A DNA stretch of 64,000 nt from Acidobacteriota bacterium (lineage in GTDB: Bacteria > Acidobacteriota > Blastocatellia > UBA7656): contig JBBPIG010000001.1 of NCBI GenBank assembly GCA_038040445.1, forward strand, positions 407,126 through 471,125. Direction: 5' to 3'. Below are positions 49,309 through 60,200 of this stretch, piece after piece. Positions within the stretch are counted from its first letter, which is position 1. The number at the start of each line of letters is the position of its first letter. A program made the position numbers and the translations under genes. The notes under the pieces are model-generated. The model ran no database searches, had not been told where the DNA came from, and saw nothing but the letters and a program-made list of their open reading frames with translations.

Positions 49309-52300
49309 ATGCCCAAACGCACCAGCCTCACAGGCAGCGAACTTTTCATCGTGGATAACAGCGACCACGACTGGAAGGCAATGCGCTACCTGCACGACTG
49401 GTGTCAGCTCTCCGAGCGCATCGACATCGCGACAGGCTACTTCGAGATTGGCGCGCTCTTGGGACTGAAGGACGAATGGCAGAAGGTAGATCTGATTCGC
49501 GTGCTGATGGGCGACGAAGTCTCGCTTCGCACCCGGCATACATTTCAACAAGGTCTTCAGCGGGTGACGGCCCGGCTCGATGAGAGCCTTGAGACCGAGA
49601 AGGAGAAGAACGACTTTCTCTCTGGTGTCCCGGCAATCGTTGAAGGAATCCGTTCAGGCAAGATCATATGCAAGGTCTACCGCAAAGATAAGTTTCACGC
49701 GAAGGCTTACATCACACACGCGCGCCTGGAAGTCGTTGGCTCATCTGCATTGGTCGGTTCGTCGAATTTCACGTATCCCGGTCTCACTGAGAACATCGAG
49801 CTCAATGTTCAGATCACTGGTGCGCAGGTGAATGTGCTTCAGGAGTGGTACGACGAGCATTGGAACGCAGCGGAAGATGTGACGGCGGAGATCCTTCGAG
49901 TTCTCGAACGGCAGATTCACGAATACTCGCCGTTCGAAGTCTACGCAAAGTCCTTGCAAGAATACTTTCGCGGTCACGAGATGTCCGTCGAAGAGTGGGA
50001 GATTGGCGATCCTAACAAGGGTGGGTCGCGCCTCTACAAGAAGCTCGACCAGTATCAGCAGGAAGGCTATCAGTCGCTGATGAAGATCGCGCGAAAGTAT
50101 CGCGGCGCTTTCCTCTGCGATGGCGTCGGACTCGGAAAGACATTCATCGGCATGATGGTGATCGAGCGTCTGGTCGAAAAGGATCGCAAGCGCGTCGCCT
50201 TGTTCGTGCCAAAGTCCGCGCGCAAGCCGGTTTGGGAAAAAGCGCTTCGCCGCTACCTTCCAAACTTGAGCGGCGACTTCTCGAACCTCGTGATCTTCAA
50301 TCACACGGACCTCAATCGCGGTGGCGAGACCGCAGAGCGGCTTGATCGAATAAGAGAGATGGCCGATGTCGTAGTAATAGACGAAGCTCATCATTTCCGA
50401 AACCCCGGCATCGAGGGCCGGGGCGCCAAGCGGCCTTCCCGCTACCGCAAGCTCTTTGAGATCCTTGAAGGCAAAGACCTCTATCTACTTACCGCTACGC
50501 CGATCAACAATCGCCTGGTCGATCTGCAGCACATGATGGAACTCTTTTCGCGGCGCGAGGCTGATTATTTCAAGGTCGCTCCCTTGGGCATTCACTCTTT
50601 GCCCGGCCACTTCCGAACGATGGAGAAACAGCTCGAACGAATGTTGGCGCAGCGTGACGGCGACGAAGCCATTGAGACGAATCAGGTCGAAGCTGAGCAA
50701 ATCCTATCTAACGACACACTCTTCAGAGAATTGGTAGTGCAGCGCAGCCGCGCCTACGTCAAGGCCAGCCAGGTCCAGCAAGGCGTGCCACTGACCATGT
50801 TCCCCGTCCGTGAAGACCCGCAGGTTGCGGCATACTCGGTAAAGAAAACGTATGGGCGGCTGCTTTCAATGATGGACAAGGCCTTTGCCAAAACAAAGCC
50901 TTTGTTCTCCCTTGCGATGTACGATCCCCTAGCGTTCTTGAAGGTGTCTGATGAAGAACTCGATCCGCTGGAGGTAGGACGCCAGAAGCAAGTCGTTGCG
51001 CTGATCCGCACTCAGTTTCTCAAACGCTTCGAGAGTTCCGCTTACTCATTCAACCAGTCATGCGAGATGTTGCTCGGTAAGCTGCTTGCCTTCGTGATGA
51101 AGTATGGCACTCCCAGCGAAAAGTCGCGGCTCGAGCGCTGGAAGGCCCAGCACTCCGATCGAATGGGCTTCATACGCACTGGTCAGCCCGATCTCTTCAC
51201 AGACCAGCTCGACCTTGGCGAGCAGCCGGATCAGGACAGCTTCGACGACCTCGTTACCGAAGAGATGCTGGAGGAGTTGGAAGACCTGCCTCGCGAGAAA
51301 TACAGAGTCGCAGACATGATCGGTGAGACCTTTCTCGATCTCGACCAGATTATTGAGTTTCTCGAGGAGCTCAAGAAGTTCAAGCCGTCGAACGACGATA
51401 AGCTGCTTGCCTTGATCAAACTTCTAAAGTCCGAGTCGGTCCTGAAGAAGCACAAGGTTCTGATCTTTACCGAATACCGAGACACCGCGCGCTACTTGCT
51501 AGAACAACTCGAAGCCAACGGCATCGCTGGCGTTGAGGAGATTGACAGCGGAACAAAAGAAGATCGCGGCCAGCTCATTCAACGGTTCTCGCCATACTAC
51601 AACGAATCATCGAGCAGCGAGTTGGCGGAAAGCGGACAGGAAGAGATACGAATCCTGATCTCCACCGACGTTCTATCGGAAGGCTTGAACCTTCAAGACG
51701 CCACACGCTTGATCAACTACGACCTGCACTGGAATCCCGTGCGACTAATGCAGCGCATCGGGCGCGTTGATCGGCGAATGAACGAAGAAACCGAAGGCCG
51801 CATCCTCGCGGATCATCCCGACCAGAAGAGCATTCGCGGAACAGTCGCCTTCTGGAATTTCCTTCCGCCCGATGAACTGGATGACCTATTACGCCTCTAC
51901 AGCAAAGTCAGCCACAAGACGCTGCGAATCTCTCGAACCTTTGGCATCGAAGGCAAGAAGCTGCTCAAGCCCGACGACGACTTCGAGGCGCTCCGTGATT
52001 TCATCCATGCGCACGAAGGCGAGACGACGCCAATCGAGACGATGCACCTTGAGTATCAGAAGCTCTTACAAGACTATCCCGAACTGGCATCGCGGTTAGA
52101 TAACCTTCCTGGCCGGGTGTTCAGCGGGAAGGAGCATCCCTCACCGGGCACGAAGGCTGTCTTCTTCTGCTACACGCTGCCGGCTCCGCGCGCGGGCCTT
52201 ACTGAAGCCGAGAACGCCAATGTCGGCGAATGGACCGAAGAGGCCGGGCGCACTGCCTGGTACCTTTACGATCTCGCGAGCGGCGCAGTCGTCGAAGAGC

Positions 52301-52485
52301 CAACAGAAATCGTTGGCGTTATTCGCAGCACTCCTGAAACACCGCGCCGCCGCACCATCGAACACGCGACGCTCGCTGAGATCCGAACGAAGATCGAGAA
52401 GCACATTAAGAACAGCTATCTCAAAAAAGTTCAAGCGCCGGTTGGCGTGAAGCCGGTGCTGAAGGCCTGGATGGAGGTGTCCTGA
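49309..52485 (+). CDS. PLD-nuclease/SNF2-family helicase fusion, defence-associated
   Basis: 1058 aa. Residues about 20-190 resemble a phospholipase D-type nuclease: FHAKAYITH with the later GSSNFTYPGL, although the Asp of the HKD motif is not in the usual place. The SNF2/SF2 helicase follows: Walker A CDGVGLGKTFIG (about 271), DEAH box VVIDEAHHFRNP (about 357), motif III LLTATPINN, motif V ISTDVLSEGLNLQ and motif VI QRIGRVDRR (about 814). The ATG at 49309 is chosen where homology starts. Architecture suggests a DNA translocase coupled to a nuclease in a restriction-like system with the methyltransferase downstream. Confidence 0.9.
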   Translation: MPKRTSLTGSELFIVDNSDHDWKAMRYLHDWCQLSERIDIATGYFEIGALLGLKDEWQKVDLIRVLMGDEVSLRTRHTFQQGLQRVTARLDESLETEKEKNDFLSGVPAIVEGIRSGKIICKVYRKDKFHAKAYITHARLEVVGSSALVGSSNFTYPGLTENIELNVQITGAQVNVLQEWYDEHWNAAEDVTAEILRVLERQIHEYSPFEVYAKSLQEYFRGHEMSVEEWEIGDPNKGGSRLYKKLDQYQQEGYQSLMKIARKYRGAFLCDGVGLGKTFIGMMVIERLVEKDRKRVALFVPKSARKPVWEKALRRYLPNLSGDFSNLVIFNHTDLNRGGETAERLDRIREMADVVVIDEAHHFRNPGIEGRGAKRPSRYRKLFEILEGKDLYLLTATPINNRLVDLQHMMELFSRREADYFKVAPLGIHSLPGHFRTMEKQLERMLAQRDGDEAIETNQVEAEQILSNDTLFRELVVQRSRAYVKASQVQQGVPLTMFPVREDPQVAAYSVKKTYGRLLSMMDKAFAKTKPLFSLAMYDPLAFLKVSDEELDPLEVGRQKQVVALIRTQFLKRFESSAYSFNQSCEMLLGKLLAFVMKYGTPSEKSRLERWKAQHSDRMGFIRTGQPDLFTDQLDLGEQPDQDSFDDLVTEEMLEELEDLPREKYRVADMIGETFLDLDQIIEFLEELKKFKPSNDDKLLALIKLLKSESVLKKHKVLIFTEYRDTARYLLEQLEANGIAGVEEIDSGTKEDRGQLIQRFSPYYNESSSSELAESGQEEIRILISTDVLSEGLNLQDATRLINYDLHWNPVRLMQRIGRVDRRMNEETEGRILADHPDQKSIRGTVAFWNFLPPDELDDLLRLYSKVSHKTLRISRTFGIEGKKLLKPDDDFEALRDFIHAHEGETTPIETMHLEYQKLLQDYPELASRLDNLPGRVFSGKEHPSPGTKAVFFCYTLPAPRAGLTEAENANVGEWTEEAGRTAWYLYDLASGAVVEEPTEIVGVIRSTPETPRRRTIEHATLAEIRTKIEKHIKNSYLKKVQAPVGVKPVLKAWMEVS

Positions 52486-52537
52486 TTCGCTATTGCGCGT
52501 GCTAGAATTGCGGAACGAGGAGCAAGAAAGAGATCCT

Positions 52538-52735
52538 ATGAAAACCACAATTCAAACCGAACTACCGGATGAGCTAGTCTCTCAAGCCCGCTCCTTGGTC
52601 GATCAGGGGTGGGCCGGAGACTTCGACGAACTGCTGACAGACGCCCTCCGTCGTTATCTGGAATCGCACTCTTCGGAGCTGTCTGAATCGTTCATCCGAC
52701 AGGATGTCGCCTGGGGCTTGAGCGGCCATGAGTGA
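52538..52735 (+). CDS. Ribbon-helix-helix (ParD/CopG-like) antitoxin
   Basis: 65 aa. KTTIQTELPDELVSQARSLV is the ribbon and first helix, followed by GWAGDFDELLTDALRRYLES. The ATG at 52538 follows AAGAAAGAG. Its stop overlaps the start of a short PIN-like remnant, so its toxin has been lost and it is probably an orphan antitoxin between the helicase and hicBA. Confidence 0.75.
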   Translation: MKTTIQTELPDELVSQARSLVDQGWAGDFDELLTDALRRYLESHSSELSESFIRQDVAWGLSGHE

Positions 52736-52811
52736 TGACGCTCCGCCGGTGGTTGTCCCCGACACGGGACTCACGCGAAGGATAACTTGCTTTAGAAGTT
52801 TCAAACGATAG
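52728..52811 (+). pseudogene. Toxin remnant after the RHH antitoxin
   Basis: A 27-codon frame, MSDDAPPVVVPDTG, then unrelated residues and a stop. VVVPDT is what a PIN-domain toxin start would look like (first catalytic Asp). The rest of the toxin is missing. It overlaps the antitoxin by eight bases, the usual arrangement of such pairs. Confidence 0.45.
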
Positions 52812-52822
52812 GGAGCCGACAG

Positions 52823-53050
52823 ATGCCACAAACCCTTCAACTCACCGCAGTCATTCAACGCGAAGATGATGCCTACGTAGCACTGTGCCCAGAACTTGAT
52901 ATCGCGAGCCAGGGCGACACGGTCGAAGAAGCACGCGAGAATGTCATTGAAGCCATCGAACTTTTCCTGGAGAGCGCTGACTCGTCAGAGATTAAGCGGC
53001 GATTGCACCCAGAAGTATACGTCACGCGTTTGGAGGTCGCCGTTGGGTAA
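52823..53050 (+). CDS. hicB: HicB antitoxin
   Basis: 75-aa partial-RNase-H-fold antitoxin: LQLTAVIQREDDAYVALCPE then LDIASQGDTVEEARENVIEA, the HicB signature. The usual C-terminal DNA-binding part is absent, so it is a short HicB. GGGAGCC lies before the ATG. The order hicB-hicA and the eight-base overlap with hicA are typical. It sits between the helicase and methyltransferase genes. Confidence 0.9.
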   Translation: MPQTLQLTAVIQREDDAYVALCPELDIASQGDTVEEARENVIEAIELFLESADSSEIKRRLHPEVYVTRLEVAVG

Positions 53051-53270
53051 GCTGCGCGCGCTTTCTGGAAGAGATGTATGCGCGATTCTCACCCGTCACG
53101 GCTTCGTGGAAGTACGTCAGCGAGGCAGCCACGTAGTCATGCAACGGCGGACTGAGGACTCAACCATTACCGTCCCGGTTCCTCGACACGCTTCGCTCAA
53201 ACCAGGGACACTGAAATCAATAATCCGTCAGTCAGAGTTGCCACGCTCTCTATTTGAGACCGAGCAGTAA
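53043..53270 (+). CDS. hicA: HicA toxin (mRNA interferase)
   Basis: 75 aa with the dsRBD-like fold: LSGRDVCAILTRHGFVEVRQ, then RGSHVVMQRR with the catalytic His in GSHV, and TVPVPRHASLKPGTLKSIIR. The start is a TTG at 53043 overlapping the hicB stop. It appears complete. The pair might stabilise the island or guard the adjacent system. Confidence 0.9.
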   Translation: MGKLRALSGRDVCAILTRHGFVEVRQRGSHVVMQRRTEDSTITVPVPRHASLKPGTLKSIIRQSELPRSLFETEQ

Positions 53271-53305
53271 AAGAAAAAGAGAGATTCCATCTTTCAAGGA
53301 CGCGA

Positions 53306-56300
53306 ATGACCGACAACGGATTGGACCTGAGAGCGGTTAAGACCTTCCCTTCACTTGTAAAGTATCTTCGCGATGAACTCGATTGGCCCATCGAATCCGA
53401 TGATGTTGAAGACCTGACCTTTGACTACGAACCGGAAGAACTCGGACTCGATGCCAAGACCGCCGTTAAGATCAAAGAGATTAAACAACTCCGTCCGCTG
53501 GCCAGCAATCAGCCGTGGGGGATCTTCTTCATCAACTTCGAGCCGAAGCAGTTGCCCATCGTCGCATTGCGGCGGATTCTGCGTGCTCTCGTCTTCAAGA
53601 AGCGCGTGTCAGGTAGTCGAGCCCAACAAAAGACATGGCAGCTCAACGACCTGTTGTTCATCTCTTCTTACGGCGACTCATCCGAGCGAGCGATCACGTT
53701 GGCGCACTTTTCTGAGGACTCACGATATGGCGACTTGCCGACTCTTCGCGTGCTCGGGTGGGATGCACAGGACACAGTACTGCATCTTGAAGACGCCGAG
53801 CAGACCCTGAAAGCAAAACTGCACTGGCCCGACAACGCAGCCGACGTTGAGTCGTGGCGGTCAACCTGGGCATCCGCTTTCACCTTGCGTCCTCGCGAGG
53901 TCGTCAGAACCTCCAGGGAACTCGCGGTCAAGCTCGCAGACCTCGCCACCGTAATTCGCGAGCGTGCAAACAAAGTCCTCGCGATCGAATCGGCTTCGGG
54001 ACCGTTTCGAAAACTTCACCAGGCGTTTCAGGAAGCGCTGATCCACGATCTGAGCCAGGACGACTTCGCGGACATGTACGCGCAGACCATCGCTTACGGG
54101 CTCTTGACCGCTCACGTGTCACGGCCTGCCGGTCTTGTGGCTGAGAACATCGTTGACATAGTGCCGAACACCAACCCGTTCCTGAAGGAACTGCTAGGCA
54201 CGTTCCTCCGTGTTGGCGGACGCAAGGGAAAGATTGATTTCGATGAGCTTGGCATCAACGAGGTCGTGGAGCTTCTGCGCAACGCAGACATGGATGCGGT
54301 GCTGCGCGACTTCGGCGACCGCAACCCGAACGAAGACCCGGTCATTCACTTCTATGAGCTGTTCCTGAAAGAGTACGATCCCGTGAAGCGAATGAAGCGC
54401 GGTGTCTTCTATACCCCTCGTCCCGTTGTCAGCTTCATCGTTCGTAGCGTGGACGAAATACTGCGCACTGAGTTCGGGCTCGAAGACGGACTCGCCGACG
54501 TCACGACGTGGGGCGATATGGCGGAACGTAACGCTGAATTGCTAATACCGGAAGGTGTTTCGCCAGAAGCGCCGTTCGTCCAGATTCTCGATCCCGCGAC
54601 AGGCACAGGAACTTTTCTGGTGGAGGTTATCGAAGTCATTCACAAGACGATGGTCGAGAAGTGGCGCAAGCAGGGTGTCGGCGTGTACGACGTACGCCTA
54701 AAGTGGGATGACTACGTTCAGAGAGATCTGTTGCCGCGTTTGTACGGCTTCGAGTTGATGATGGCGCCTTATGCCATCGCCCACATGAAGATTGGTCTGA
54801 AGCTGAGAGAGACGGGCTATAGTTTTCTCTCCAGCGAACGCGCCCGGGTCTACTTAACCAACACGCTCGAAGAGCCGAAGGATTTCTCGGATTACTTCGA
54901 GCAGATGGCGCCCGCGCTAGCGCATGAGGCGTATGCTGCAAACAAGATCAAGCGACGCAACTCTACGACCGTTATCATAGGCAATCCTCCATATGCTGGT
55001 CACTCGACGAACACCGGGCAGTGGATTAACGACTTGTTGAGGGGCAAGGACACGCTGAGCGGCGAGAAGACTGGCAACTACTTTGAAGTCGATGGCAAGC
55101 GGCTTGATGAACGAAATCCTAAGTGGCTCAACGACGACTACGTCAAGTTCATGCGTTATGGTCAGCGGCGAATTGAACAGTCAAGGCTAGGAGTGCTCGC
55201 TTTCATCACAAATCATGGCTACTTCGATAATCCCACGTTTCGTGGCATGAGGCAGAGTCTCTTGTCGACGTTCTCGGCTGGCTACGTTCTGGATCTTCAC
55301 GGGAACGTAAAGAAAGGACTACGCGCTATAGTCGATCAGAACGTGTTCGACATCCAGCAGGGCGTCGGGATTGGGATATGGGTGACGTCGGGAGCTACCA
55401 AGGCTGGACATCGCGTTAGCCATTCTGAGGTGACCGGAGATCGGGTGGAGAAATATCAGTGGCTTCAGGACCGCACGGTACTGTTGAACCAGTATTCAAA
55501 GGTCGAGCCAAGCGCCCCCTTTTACGTGTTCGTACCTCAGGAAAAGACGATTCGTGAGGAGTTTGCGAGAGGCACTAGCCTGGTAGACGTCTTTAGAGCC
55601 AGTACAATGGGAGTAACGACCGGCAGAGACCAGCTTTGCATAAGCTTCACGTCGCAGGAGTCACTGGAAAAGCTGGCTGACTTTACTTCCGACTTACCAG
55701 AGATTGAACTAGCTAACCGCTATGGTCTGTCTAACAAGTCCGGATGGAACATCGCAAAGGCCCGACGCGCGATTAGATCTGCTGGTTTTTCGAAGCGCGG
55801 TTGCCAGGCATTTGCCTACAGACCGTTTGATGTCCGCGTCTTGTATCTGGACTCGTCAATCGTAGGCAGACCGCGACTTGAAGTGATGAAACAGATGCTG
55901 GAGCCGGACAATCTTGGGCTTTGCACAACACGCCAAGTGAATGGCGAGTTCCGGCACGTTTTCTGCGCACGCTGTCCGACGAATGATTGCCTAGTTTCCC
56001 TTGCCTCGGGCGAGCGGACATATTTGTTTCCACTTTACTCAGGGGGAGGTCGGCATGGAATGCTGGGGCACCTCAACCGGGAATCAAATCTAATTCCGAC
56101 ATTCGTCAAACACTTTGCGAGGCATCTCGGGATCCAACAAGAGGCTGAGGAGGGTGCACTAAGCCGCGACATCTTTTGTTACTTCTACGCTTTGCTTTAC
56201 AGTCCGGCGTATCGCAGGAGGTACTCTGAATTTCTGAAAATAGAATTCCCGCGCGTGCCGCTGACCACTAGCGTCGATCTGTTCCGAGCTTTAGCTTGCC

Positions 56301-56710
56301 TCGGCGCCGAACTCGTCTCCCTGCACCTGCTGGAGTCCCCGAAGCTTGGCCGACCACTCACGACCTACACAGGTCCCTCGCATTCCGAGGTCGAGAAAGT
56401 CTCTTATGCAGGCCACACTGTGTGGCTCGACAAGGCGCAGACGCGAGGCTTCAAGGGTGTTCCAGAATCTGTATGGAGCTTTCACGTGGGCGGCTATCAA
56501 GTCTGCGAGAAGTGGCTCAGGGACCGGCGTGGACGCACGCTCTCCGACGAAGACATCACGCACTACCAGCGCGTCGTTGTTGCGCTCAACGAGACCATCC
56601 GCCTGATGGGAGAGATCGACACGGTGATAGAAGAGCACGGCGGCTGGCCGCTCGTCGGCAGTCAGGATGTGCCCAAGCCATCAGAACCCGATCAACTCCC
56701 TTTCTCGTGA
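53306..56710 (+). CDS. Type ISP-like N6-adenine DNA methyltransferase with target-recognition domain
   Basis: 1134 aa. A helical N-terminal part (about 1-330) leads to the gamma-class methyltransferase: motif I ILDPATGTGTFLVEVIEV (about 427), motif IV IIGNPPYAGHS (about 559), with GVFYTPRPVVSFIVRSVDE just upstream. The C-terminal region (about 830-1100, AFAYRPFDVRVLYLDSSIVG) resembles the specificity domain of type ISP restriction enzymes such as LlaGI/LlaBIII. In those enzymes helicase and nuclease are on the same chain; here they are encoded separately upstream. No frameshift is seen. The next gene overlaps by four bases. Confidence 0.9.
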   Translation: MTDNGLDLRAVKTFPSLVKYLRDELDWPIESDDVEDLTFDYEPEELGLDAKTAVKIKEIKQLRPLASNQPWGIFFINFEPKQLPIVALRRILRALVFKKRVSGSRAQQKTWQLNDLLFISSYGDSSERAITLAHFSEDSRYGDLPTLRVLGWDAQDTVLHLEDAEQTLKAKLHWPDNAADVESWRSTWASAFTLRPREVVRTSRELAVKLADLATVIRERANKVLAIESASGPFRKLHQAFQEALIHDLSQDDFADMYAQTIAYGLLTAHVSRPAGLVAENIVDIVPNTNPFLKELLGTFLRVGGRKGKIDFDELGINEVVELLRNADMDAVLRDFGDRNPNEDPVIHFYELFLKEYDPVKRMKRGVFYTPRPVVSFIVRSVDEILRTEFGLEDGLADVTTWGDMAERNAELLIPEGVSPEAPFVQILDPATGTGTFLVEVIEVIHKTMVEKWRKQGVGVYDVRLKWDDYVQRDLLPRLYGFELMMAPYAIAHMKIGLKLRETGYSFLSSERARVYLTNTLEEPKDFSDYFEQMAPALAHEAYAANKIKRRNSTTVIIGNPPYAGHSTNTGQWINDLLRGKDTLSGEKTGNYFEVDGKRLDERNPKWLNDDYVKFMRYGQRRIEQSRLGVLAFITNHGYFDNPTFRGMRQSLLSTFSAGYVLDLHGNVKKGLRAIVDQNVFDIQQGVGIGIWVTSGATKAGHRVSHSEVTGDRVEKYQWLQDRTVLLNQYSKVEPSAPFYVFVPQEKTIREEFARGTSLVDVFRASTMGVTTGRDQLCISFTSQESLEKLADFTSDLPEIELANRYGLSNKSGWNIAKARRAIRSAGFSKRGCQAFAYRPFDVRVLYLDSSIVGRPRLEVMKQMLEPDNLGLCTTRQVNGEFRHVFCARCPTNDCLVSLASGERTYLFPLYSGGGRHGMLGHLNRESNLIPTFVKHFARHLGIQQEAEEGALSRDIFCYFYALLYSPAYRRRYSEFLKIEFPRVPLTTSVDLFRALACLGAELVSLHLLESPKLGRPLTTYTGPSHSEVEKVSYAGHTVWLDKAQTRGFKGVPESVWSFHVGGYQVCEKWLRDRRGRTLSDEDITHYQRVVVALNETIRLMGEIDTVIEEHGGWPLVGSQDVPKPSEPDQLPFS

Positions 56711-57258
56711 CGGCTTCACCGGAAGATCTCGGTGAAGCCGAAGCTGACACAAAAGAAAAACCAAAGAAGGTCGCGCGCCCAAAACCGGAGAAGCCAACCG
56801 CTTCATCACCCACATTGGATGACTTCGACCGCGACGCGTTGATCGCCGCAATCCGAGAAGTCTTCTCTCAGAACTCCGAGCTTGACCGCGACTCAGCGAT
56901 TCGCGAAGTCGCTCACGCGCTTGGGTTCGGGCGTACCGGATCAAAAATCGCAGAGGCCATCGACTCCGCGCTGATCGCAGCCGCCAAGCGCGGAGTGATT
57001 CAGAACAACCGCGGCTACTTGTCGTTGTTGACGCGAAGCATCGGCGACTACTCGCGAGGCGAGATGATCAACACTTTGCTTTCGGTGATGGGAGTCGTCT
57101 GGTGGGAACGTGAAGAAGCGATCCGCGCCGCCGCCCGTCATCTTGGCTTCAAGCGAACCGGTTCGTTGATTAGAGACGCATTCAAATCAGCAATCAACGG
57201 GGCCATCCGCCGCGGCCTGCTCGAATCCACTGGTTCAATGATTCGCAAGTGTAGGTAG
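56707..57258 (+). CDS. Small duplicated winged-helix-like protein of the methylase operon
   Basis: 183 aa from a GTG that overlaps the methyltransferase stop. After a Lys/Pro-rich linker (about 10-40) there are two similar units: DRDSAIREVAHALGFGRTGS then KIAEAIDSAL, and EREEAIRAAARHLGFKRTGS then LIRDAFKSAI. Such tandem units are also seen at the C-termini of large defence helicases, where they may bind DNA or partner proteins. As a separate gene it may bridge the methyltransferase and the downstream ATPase. Function not established. Confidence 0.75.
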   Translation: MTASPEDLGEAEADTKEKPKKVARPKPEKPTASSPTLDDFDRDALIAAIREVFSQNSELDRDSAIREVAHALGFGRTGSKIAEAIDSALIAAAKRGVIQNNRGYLSLLTRSIGDYSRGEMINTLLSVMGVVWWEREEAIRAAARHLGFKRTGSLIRDAFKSAINGAIRRGLLESTGSMIRKCR

Positions 57259-57291
57259 CCACGAGAGTCATAAGAGGAGGTGTCTCGAGGG

Positions 57292-60200
57292 ATGAGTAGC
57301 CAATCCAATCAGAACTATCCGCTTCGCCATATTTCCATCCGTGTTCCTTGGCACGATGACGGATGGCGCGGAACCGTATGCAAGGCCCCCAAGCTGAACA
57401 CAGCCTGTCTTAAGCTGCCGCGCATCGCGGAAACAAAGAATGAGGAGGCTGAAGACGCAGTCGCCGGACAGTCGATCAAGATTCTCGAACGAACAGACTG
57501 GCCCTGTTGCGTCAGTGAACGGGCGACGTTCATGGCGGACTTCCCGATCGTCCGAATGGCTGCGCACCCATATATAGAGACCTCGCCTAAGACCCACGGG
57601 CATTTCGGGCCAACTGAATGCCGTCAGCCCCCTTATTCGGCTCCGGCTTTGCCGTTCTTGTGGATGCGCAAGGACCAGTCCGAACGTTACACCAGAGAGT
57701 ACGATCTCGACGTAGACGAGGAGAGAGAGCCGGACCTTGGGTTTTCGACAGGATGGATGCAAGACTTGAGGAACCAGCGCCCGTTGTTGGACTGCTTCTT
57801 TGGCCATATTCGGCCTGAACAGTCACTCTGCTTCTTCTACGCGAAACAGGTCCCTTTCGTAGAGGAGTTCGGCCGAATCATCGTCGGCGTGGGAAGGGTC
57901 AGGAAGATCGGGCCGGCAATCGAGCACGCCCACACAAAGAAAGGCGACCTGCGAAGCTCAGTATGGGACAGAGCCATTGAACACTCGATCCGCCCCGACT
58001 TCAAAGATGGGTTCATTCTGCCGTACCACGCAGCTATCGAATTGGCGGAAAGAAACTCTGATTTCAACCCTGCCGAGATCGCTGCGTTCGCGCCCGCCGA
58101 TCGCATAGCGGAGTTCTCATACGCATCTGAGCATGTGAGCCACGACGGAGCGATTGCCGGGTTGCTTGCATGCGCTGCTTCGCTAAACAAGGCCAAGGAA
58201 TCTATTGAGGGTCCCTGGGAAAAGTGTTTGAAGTGGATCGATGATCGCCTGGGCGAGCTTTGGAAGATGCGAGGTCCTTGCCCGGGTCTCGGCGCGGCGT
58301 TGGTCGCTTTCGGGATTGAGTTGGGGACCTTTGTCGCAAGAGAGCTCGCTGCACAAGTGGGTGACAATGAAGATCCGTGGCCACTCGTGGACAAGATGTT
58401 CAAGGAACCGAAATCGGTACTACCCGCGCAGCTCACGAAGCAGATTGGAACAACTCTCCGGGATACATGGAAGGCGCTGAAGAAAGACCGCCTCGCGTTA
58501 CTTCAGCTCATTAGCCGGTTCGACATCACTCCTGAGCAAGCATCGGCGTTGTATGTTCGCGAAGAGCGGGAAAAACAAGGCATTGACTGCGAGGATAGCC
58601 AGATACTTAAGGACCCATACCAGGTTTATGAAATGACCCGGTTGACCGCGCTACCTGTTAGCCTCTGGACCGTGGATCGCGGGGTCTTCCCGGTGCCGGT
58701 AGTGCGAGATAAGCATCCGTTGCCCGAGCCAAGTGCTCTTGACAGCGGGACTGACCGGCGACGCATTAGGGCGCTGACAGTGGAGGTCCTGGAGAAGGCT
58801 GCGGGTACTGGACACACGCTTCTATCGCAGAGCGACATCGTGACTAAGATTCGTGAGCAACAGATCGAACCAAAATGCATGGTGAACGAGGACGTGATGG
58901 CGGTCGCCGAGTTCGATTTCGCTGGCAGCCTTACGGTGACCGAGATGAACGGCGGAAAGGTCGCCTATCAATTGGCTCGACTGACGGAAGTCGGCGAGGT
59001 GATTCGCAACGCTGTCACTAAGAGAATGAGTGGCAAGCGGATCAAGGTCGAAGCGAATTGGCCCGCCATTCTTGACAAGGTCCTCGGGCCTCTGCCAGAG
59101 GAGGAGTCTGAACTGGAGTCTGAACTGAAGGCGCGAAAAGAAAAGGTCAGCGCCTTGAAGGAACTGGCTGAGTCACGATTCTCTGTGCTCATAGGACCCG
59201 CTGGTTCTGGCAAGACCAGGGCCTTGACGGCACTCTGCTCGCATAAGGACATAGCCGACGGCGGGGTACTATTACTCGCCCCAACCGGTAAAGCTCGCGT
59301 GAGGATGGAGGAGGCGGCGAAGGAGCTAAAGGTAAAGGCTAAGACGCTGGCGCAATTCCTGAGCCCACACCGGTACGACTGGCAGACTCAGTCTTATCAC
59401 TTGTCCGATCAGCCAGCGGAGGACCAGGCGAAGACTGTGATAGTTGATGAAGCATCGATGCTGACCGAAGAGATGCTCGCTGCGCTCATCGAAGCTTTGA
59501 AGGGTGTTCATCGTTTGATCCTGGTGGGTGATCCGAGTCAGTTACCGCCGATTGGAGCGGGACGACCTTTTGTAGACATCGTTAGCAAACTTAAGCCGGA
59601 CAACGTCGAGAGTCGACCCCTGCGAATCGATGCCGGATACGCTGAGCTTACGATCAGGCGCAGACAGACCGGCGACGAAAGAAAAGACCTTCAGCTTGCG
59701 GAATGGTTCAGTGGCAGACCGTTGGCGCCGGGAGAAGACGAGATATTCGACGAAGTAGCGAAGACAGGAGATTCAAAGCATCTGCGGTTCGTGCGTTGGG
59801 ATGAAGATGACACTTTCCAGTCGCTGTTGCTCAAGATCCTGGCGGAAGAGCTGGAGCTCAAGAATATAGATGATATCCGGGGCTTTGATCTTTCGCTTGG
59901 AGCGAACGCGTTCGGGTACTTCACCTATTTCAACACCGGCTGTGCTGAGAAGGCTGAGTCCTGGCAGATTCTCTCACCGGTGCGAGCGATGACTCACGGT
60001 GTTGCCGAAGTGAATCGGCTGGTACACAAACAGTTTCGATCGCAGATGGTTCAGTTCGCAAAGAAGCGATTCTACGAGCGAAAAATCCCGTCGCCTATGG
60101 GCAATGAAGAGATCGTCTACGGCGATAAGGTAATGAACCTGGCGAACCACAGGAGAGACAAAGACCGGAAAGGAGGAAGCCTGGTTTATCCTCGAGAAGG

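Noticed and set aside
49309-56710. DISARM or a single-chain type ISP system
   Set aside because: The drmA/drmB/drmC set is not seen, and the nuclease-helicase and methylase are on separate chains, so neither name fits as it stands.
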